Assembly: GCA_964588385.1 (NCBI GenBank)
Contig: CAZPPG010000003.1
Coordinates: 1 to 64,000, forward strand
Length of the DNA stretch: 64,000 nucleotides
Direction of reading: 5' to 3'
Origin: JAHBWV01 sp964588385
Lineage (GTDB): Bacteria; Planctomycetota; Phycisphaerae; Phycisphaerales; UBA1924
Below are positions 59,015 through 64,000 of this stretch, one piece after another. The position numbers and the translations under genes were made by a program. Position 1 is the first letter of the stretch. Every line of letters begins with the position of its first letter. The notes under the pieces are model-generated. The model did not search any database. It was not told where the DNA came from and worked only from the letters and a program-made list of their open reading frames with translations.

Positions 59015-62000
59015 TCAGTTGGACGAGCGAGTCAGCGATCCCTCCGACCCATCCGGGCGTTCCGCGGGCTTGGTGTCTCTCAGTTCCATGATGAAGTCGT
59101 ACATCATGCGCCTGTAAAAATCACCGAACAGTCCGTGCCTGTATCCGGGCATGACCATCACGCGGAACTGCTTCTTCGCCTTCTGGAGCGCATCGATCAG
59201 ACGGATCGCGTTCTGCATGTGGACGTTGTCGTCCATCGTGCCATGCGCTATCAGCAGCTTCCCCTTCAGATCCTTGGCCGCTCCGATGACGCTGGTAGCC
59301 TTGTATCCCTCCGGATTCTCCTGGGGCGTAAGCATGTACCGCTCGGTGTAGATCGTGTCGTAGAGCGACCAGTCGGTCACGGGCGCTCCGGAGATGCCGG
59401 CCGCGAAGAGGTCTGAGTGCGTCATGCAGTACGCCGTCAGATAGCCGCCGAACGAATGCCCGTGCATGCCGATGCGTGAGGCATCCACGTAGGGTCGCGA
59501 CCTGATCCATTCGATCGCTGCTTTGACGTCCGCAAGCTCACGCACGCCCATCTGCTTGTAGGTCGTCCACGCCGATCTCGCGCCCTTGCCGCTGGCGCTG
59601 TAGGGGTCCGCTCTGAACAGAATGAACCCCTCATTCGCAAGCACATGCTCCCAAAGGAGCGAACTCCACGCGTCCCTCACCGTGGGCGCGTGCGGGCCGC
59701 CGTAGGTCTGAAACCACACCGGATAGGAGTTTTCCGGGTCAAAGTCCGGCGGAAACAGCAAGCTGCCTTCGAGCACGTACGGATCTTCTCCCTCACGCTC
59801 CACCGGAACTTGCACAAGTTCATACGTACCCCGGCGGTACTTCGCCAGATCCCGCACCGGGTTCGTGTCGAGCATCCGCACAAGCCCGCCATCCGATGAT
59901 CGCAGCGCGACCTTGGGCGTCGTTGCCGATGTCGACCAGGTATCAATGAAGTACGAACCCTTCGGGCTCATCGAGACGCTGTGATGACCCGGCTCAAGCG
60001 TCAGACGCTCCATCCCGGTCCCGTCCAGCTTCACGCGATACAGGTTCTCTGCGATGTGCGAGTCCGCCGTGCCCGTTACGTACAACCAGCCGTTCTCCTC
60101 GTCAACCAGCGCGATGGAGCGGACCTCCCACTCACCCTCCGTGACAGGCGTGAGGGCCTTGCCCTCTTTATCTGCCTTGTACACGTGCTTCCAACCCGTC
60201 CGCTCACTCAACCAAAGGAACGAGCCATCCTTCAAGAACTTCGGCTCCCCCATCCATTCAACCCACGCCTCCGTGGTCTCCCGCCAGAGCACCTCCGGCT
60301 TTCCCGCACCGTTGCCGCACGCTGTGACATCCATCCACGTCTGTGATCGATCCTGCACACACACCATCAGGCGGCCGCCCCCGTGCAGCCACGCCACCCC
60401 CGGAACAATGAACTGGCCGGTCACATACGAGGAGAGATCGACCCATCGCGGCTCGCTCCCGGCAACCGTGACGATGCCGACGCGAACGTCCGGATTCGGC
60501 TCCCCCACTCGCGGGTAACGCGTTCTCTCCACGTTCTGCGGCTCGGGATTGTCGTCCACGATCACGTACTCAGGAACCCGCGTGCTGTCCGTCTCAAGAA
60601 ACGCGATCCGCGTGGAGTCGGGGCTCCACCAGTACGCCTGCCAGTTGCGGTTGAAGAGCTCCTCGAAGTACACCCATCCCGCTCGCCCGCACTCAATCAG
60701 TCCGCTGCCTGTTGTGGTGAGCTGCCGCTCCGTCTGCGTCTGAACATCCACGACCCAGAGGTTCTTCTCCTTCACATACGCCACAAAGCGTCCATCCGGG
60801 CTGAAGGTGGCGAGTTCCTCGGGTTGTGGCGAACTGGTCAGACGCACAGCGACCGAGCCGTCCATCTTGCAGTAGTAAAGGTCATTCTCATGCTCCACAA
60901 AGAACGCGTCCCGCGACTCGGTGAAGCGCCTCCCCCCGCTCGTCGCCAATCGCTCCGCCGTACGCTTGTCAAGAACCGGAATCTTCTCTAGCGCCTGCGC
61001 CATCACTGTGTCTTCGGCGTGCAGTTCCATGCGCCCGGTGGCCGCGTGCACCCGCCACGTCTTCCCATCCTTCCGCTGCAGGAAGTGCTCACCATCCTCT
61101 CGCCAGCTCAGGCCCCCCACGGGAGTTCCGGCCAGATCCGGGGCCGGTCGCTTCTCATAAACCGCTTCGTACGTGAGTGCCAGGTCGGACTTTGCGTCTT
61201 CGGGCAGATCCGGAGCCGCGACGGTGAGTACCGGCGTCACCGCCGGCACCCGTAGCACGGGGTATTCCGTCCCTTCGTCAAGCTCTCCCACAAGTCCCCA
61301 CGTTGCGAGACCATCCTCCGCCATCGGCTCGAGAAGATACGAAGCCAGTGTTCCGAGCGGCTGTGCGGTTCTCACTCGCCACCACCCCGCGGGCACGCGC
61401 TGCATGCCCTCCACCGGGGACGCCTCCACGGTCAGCAGCGTGCGCCCCTGGAACGGGCGATCGGCTCGCGAAACACGATCCAGGCGCTGCGACACGACAT
61501 CAAGCTCGATGTCTTCCCTGATTTCTTCCACGCGAATGCCATGTCGCTGCAGTCGTTGGACAAGTTCCGTCATCTCGGGGGGGATCATGTACGCCGCGGG
61601 GCGCTTGATCGTCAGCGTCGGCTCCCACCGATCCACGCGCGTGACCTGATAGTCCTTGATCGTGTCGGTTCGCTGCGCACGGCCGTCCCTCTGCTCTTCC
61701 ACGTATCCGAAGACCGTGACGGCCTCATCAAAGGGAAGCGCCTGCGCCCGGAGCGCAAGCTCACCTCCGGAATCCCCGGCTTTCGACACGCGTTCGTCGG
61801 CCTTGGCGATCAACTCGCGAATCCGCTTGGCGTTCTCGGCCGTGAAGCCAAGCACTTCCGCGCAGAACGCCTGCGTGCACAGCACCCGGTCCTTGAATGG
61901 TGCGTAGACATACGCCTCCGACAGGATCGCGATCCGGTTGCGCAAACCCACGTATCCCTCGCCGTAGCGAGGCAGCGCAGGATACGACCTCCACTCCGTG

Positions 62001-62803
62001 TGATCCTTCTCAAAGTCGCCGTACCAGAACGTCTCGTAGCCCGTCTTGGCCTTCACGCCCTCGTCAACAGCCGGCAGAAAGATCTCCGCGGCGAAGGCCC
62101 TGAGCTCGGCGTCAACCGCCGGGTGCCGCGGCGACGAGTACGTCAGCGTGTACCTGTGGAAAGACCCGTTCGTCGTGTGACAGTCCACCACCACCGCCGG
62201 ATCCCAGTCGTTGAAGACGCGCACCAGAGCCCTCGTCTCGGGCGCATCCATCTTCACGTAGTCGCGATTCAGGTCCAATCCCGCAGCGTTCTCCCGAACG
62301 CCCACCCCGCCGGAGGGACCGGTCTGGTGCGCCCGGTTCTTGGCGTCGATCCGCTCGTTCCCATCCGGGTTGTAGTTCGGGAGTACCAGAACAACCAGCC
62401 CTTCCAGCACCCCTGCACTCTCCGCCAGCACCAGGTCTCGCGCCAGCATCAGCAGCGCCTCTTTCCCTTCCACCTCCCCGGCGTGGATATTGCCCATCAG
62501 CAGCACGACGGGCCGCTCCGTCGCACGAGCCGCCGCCGCATCCGCCAGCGGCTTGTCCGAAAGCACCAGCATCGGAATGTCCCGCCCCTCAATCGTCTGC
62601 CCGATTGTGGCGTATGTCGCTCGATCCGAGCGTGCATCAAGCGCTTTCAGAATCCGGACCACGTCATCATGACGAGTGGTCCGCTCGAAGCCGCTCAGCT
62701 CAGCCTCGGTCTGGAGTTCAGGCGGAGTACCGCTCTGGCCTTCCTGTGCGCTCGCGAGCCCGGCAAGAATGAAGAGAGCAACAACGGCGATCAATCGATG
62801 CAT
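59015..62803 (-). CDS. M14 carboxypeptidase-like domain fused to S9 (DPP IV-type) peptidase
   Basis: 1262-aa exported double peptidase. ATG at 62803 (GGAG 9 bp upstream); signal peptide LIAVVALFILAGLASAQ. Residues about 35-330: M14-like zinc peptidase with GNIHAGEVEGKEALL (His107, Glu110), LDLNRDYVK and VDCHTTNG (His209), completing the zinc set; a Glu in ILSEAYVYAPF may be the general base. Residues about 330-600 are a less clear linker. Residues about 620-1040 are the beta-propeller of S9 enzymes (FSPDGRFVAYVKEKNLW, WWSPDSTRIAFLE). Last 220 residues: alpha/beta hydrolase with GHSFGGY (Ser1117), HGTMDDNVH (Asp about 1191) and YRHGLFG (His1223), an intact triad. It lies 87 bp after the amidohydrolase on the same strand, a peptide-scavenging pair. 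Confidence 0.92.
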   Translation of the reverse strand: MHRLIAVVALFILAGLASAQEGQSGTPPELQTEAELSGFERTTRHDDVVRILKALDARSDRATYATIGQTIEGRDIPMLVLSDKPLADAAAARATERPVVLLMGNIHAGEVEGKEALLMLARDLVLAESAGVLEGLVVLVLPNYNPDGNERIDAKNRAHQTGPSGGVGVRENAAGLDLNRDYVKMDAPETRALVRVFNDWDPAVVVDCHTTNGSFHRYTLTYSSPRHPAVDAELRAFAAEIFLPAVDEGVKAKTGYETFWYGDFEKDHTEWRSYPALPRYGEGYVGLRNRIAILSEAYVYAPFKDRVLCTQAFCAEVLGFTAENAKRIRELIAKADERVSKAGDSGGELALRAQALPFDEAVTVFGYVEEQRDGRAQRTDTIKDYQVTRVDRWEPTLTIKRPAAYMIPPEMTELVQRLQRHGIRVEEIREDIELDVVSQRLDRVSRADRPFQGRTLLTVEASPVEGMQRVPAGWWRVRTAQPLGTLASYLLEPMAEDGLATWGLVGELDEGTEYPVLRVPAVTPVLTVAAPDLPEDAKSDLALTYEAVYEKRPAPDLAGTPVGGLSWREDGEHFLQRKDGKTWRVHAATGRMELHAEDTVMAQALEKIPVLDKRTAERLATSGGRRFTESRDAFFVEHENDLYYCKMDGSVAVRLTSSPQPEELATFSPDGRFVAYVKEKNLWVVDVQTQTERQLTTTGSGLIECGRAGWVYFEELFNRNWQAYWWSPDSTRIAFLETDSTRVPEYVIVDDNPEPQNVERTRYPRVGEPNPDVRVGIVTVAGSEPRWVDLSSYVTGQFIVPGVAWLHGGGRLMVCVQDRSQTWMDVTACGNGAGKPEVLWRETTEAWVEWMGEPKFLKDGSFLWLSERTGWKHVYKADKEGKALTPVTEGEWEVRSIALVDEENGWLYVTGTADSHIAENLYRVKLDGTGMERLTLEPGHHSVSMSPKGSYFIDTWSTSATTPKVALRSSDGGLVRMLDTNPVRDLAKYRRGTYELVQVPVEREGEDPYVLEGSLLFPPDFDPENSYPVWFQTYGGPHAPTVRDAWSSLLWEHVLANEGFILFRADPYSASGKGARSAWTTYKQMGVRELADVKAAIEWIRSRPYVDASRIGMHGHSFGGYLTAYCMTHSDLFAAGISGAPVTDWSLYDTIYTERYMLTPQENPEGYKATSVIGAAKDLKGKLLIAHGTMDDNVHMQNAIRLIDALQKAKKQFRVMVMPGYRHGLFGDFYRRMMYDFIMELRDTKPAERPDGSEGSLTRSSN

Positions 62804-62890
62804 CGGCAGTATCTCCGGCCGCACGCCTTTCAGGCGTCGCGCGTAGAGGATACCGACATCCGGCGAAGACGTTGAGCCCTCCGGCGGTCC

Positions 62891-64000
62891 TCAAGGTCGA
62901 AGGAGAGGCCGCCCATCTTCCTTCACGACCACGCCCCCTTTCATCACAAACTGCACATCCTGAAGTGCTCGAACGTCATCGAGCGGGTTTCCCCGCGTCG
63001 CGATCAGGTCCCCCGCCATGCCGGGCCGGATCGCCCCAACCATCTCTCGGAGGCCGCACAAGTCCGCGGCGTTCAGCGTCGCACTCACGATGGCGTCGCT
63101 TGCCGACATGCCCGCCTCCGTCATGTACTCGAACTCTCTGGCATTGATGCCGTGGGCACAGACCCCGGCGTCCGTGCCGAAGGCGATCTTGACGCCACCC
63201 CGGTAAGCCCTGCCGAATGCCTCTTGAATCACCGGGCCGACGGTCCGGGCCTTCGCCGCGACAGCGGAGGAGTAGTACCCCGGAACGGCGGCGTTGGCTT
63301 CCACGGTCTTGCCCGCAATAATTGTCGGCACCAAATAGGTGCCCCGCTCCTTCATCAGCTCAATGGCCTCATCATCGAGGAACGTGCCGTGCTCGATTGA
63401 ATCCACTCCCGCCCGCACAGCGGCCTTGATGCCCCGAACCCCGTGAGCGTGCGACGCGACCCGCTTCCCCAGCAGGTGCGCAGTCTCCACGATCGCAGCC
63501 AGTTCGTCCTCAAAAAGCTGCTGCTCGGTTCCCGCGCCGATGTTGGAAAGAACGCCGCCGGTCGCCGTCAACTTGATGCAGTCCGCGCCGCGCTTCACCT
63601 GGTGCCGAACAGCCCGGCGGCAGGCATCCTCGCCGTCGATCACGCCGCTTGACGGGGTCGGGATGGGCAGCAAGTCGTCACGGAAGCCGTTTGTGTCGTC
63701 GCCGTGTCCGCCAGTCGGCGTGATGGCCTCGCCTGAAGACAAAACCCTGGGGCCGTGCACACGCCCCGCCCCGATCGCGTCTCGAACTGCGAACACCGCA
63801 TCTCCGCCCGAACCCACATCCCGGACAGTCGTGAACCCGGCCATCAACGCTTTGTGCGCATTCTCAAGGGCGCGTAAGGTGCGGTCGGCATCGGACTCTT
63901 CGAGCGCCCGCATCCGAACGTCGGCCGTAAACTCCATCGAAAGGTGGACGTGACAGTCAATCAGTCCCGGAAGCACGAAGCAGTCCGACAAGTCGACAAC
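62891..64000 (-). CDS. Metal-dependent amidohydrolase (imidazolonepropionase-like), N-terminus beyond window
   Basis: 370 residues visible; the N-terminus lies beyond the right edge. Amidohydrolase superfamily TIM barrel: GLIDCHVHL (HxH metal pair), DCIKLTATGG (carboxylated Lys), ASHAHGV and SIEHGTFLD (His ligands), FGTDAGV (catalytic Asp), then TLNAADLCGL and AGDLIATRGNPLDDV. The closest type is the imidazolonepropionase-like or Xaa-Pro/Xaa-Arg dipeptidase group of exported or cytoplasmic hydrolases, which fits with the peptidase gene downstream. Substrate undetermined. The first residues seen (VVDLSDCFVLPG) belong to the usual beta-sandwich, so little is missing, perhaps 50-70 residues. Confidence 0.88.
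   Translation of the reverse strand, partial: VVDLSDCFVLPGLIDCHVHLSMEFTADVRMRALEESDADRTLRALENAHKALMAGFTTVRDVGSGGDAVFAVRDAIGAGRVHGPRVLSSGEAITPTGGHGDDTNGFRDDLLPIPTPSSGVIDGEDACRRAVRHQVKRGADCIKLTATGGVLSNIGAGTEQQLFEDELAAIVETAHLLGKRVASHAHGVRGIKAAVRAGVDSIEHGTFLDDEAIELMKERGTYLVPTIIAGKTVEANAAVPGYYSSAVAAKARTVGPVIQEAFGRAYRGGVKIAFGTDAGVCAHGINAREFEYMTEAGMSASDAIVSATLNAADLCGLREMVGAIRPGMAGDLIATRGNPLDDVRALQDVQFVMKGGVVVKEDGRPLLRP

Overview
The window is about 64 kb of GC-rich bacterial chromosome, most likely from a planctomycete, probably of the Phycisphaerae type. The evidence is the combination of families: two class-III-like pseudopilins with an H-x9-DG motif, a dockerin-anchored exported protein, a LEPR-type N-terminal motif on a large exported protein, a planctomycete-style ECF sigma factor beside a Ser/Thr kinase with WD40 repeats, and a CHAD-Ppx/GppA fusion. 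No transposase, phage gene or CRISPR array was seen.

Left part (1-7730): the end-truncated FAD-linked oxidase, an exported DUF4139-type protein, two tandem pseudopilins, a RidA family enzyme and a small lipoprotein. Next (7776-22799, all on the minus strand) is the most striking block: panD (aspartate 1-decarboxylase, which makes beta-alanine), a 2693-aa NRPS (formyltransferase, truncated C, A-PCP, C, A-PCP, E), a 1350-aa NRPS (C-A-PCP-TE), an Sfp-type phosphopantetheinyl transferase overlapping it by ATGA, and purD with an unusual insertion. Reading the adenylation pockets by eye gives DVWHVSLVDK (serine type) for both modules of the first NRPS and VDWVVSLADK (beta-alanine type) for the last module. 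The predicted product is therefore an N-formyl-Ser-D-Ser-beta-Ala-like tripeptide, with PanD possibly supplying the third building block. The two serine A-PCP units are copies of a 1608-bp direct repeat in which I saw no difference.

Middle part: a dockerin-type exported protein, an ECF sigma factor, a globin and a WD40 kinase (23090-28471); tRNA-Gly(TCC) with a strong terminator; then a DNA-damage block of a YedK/SRAP protein and the imuA-imuB-dnaE2 mutasome cassette behind an AT-rich promoter (28693-34970). A convergent CHAD-Ppx/GppA-HD protein follows.

Right part: a five-gene plus-strand block (37993-45529) of three HlyD-like membrane-fusion proteins (one fused to GAF-like domains, one to a PqqD-like domain and an M50 protease), a DUF3467 protein and a short SecA-like ATPase. 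It looks like a dedicated export or envelope system that I cannot name. A compact eight-gene MoxR/DUF58/Bat operon follows (45676-54483), with nearly every gene overlapping the next. Then come two divergent large exported proteins sharing a homologous C-terminal repeat domain (one carries a cyclophilin domain), an M14-S9 double-peptidase fusion, and an amidohydrolase cut by the right edge.

All calls rest on reading motifs and gene layout by eye. No database search was run; family names come from recalled motifs.
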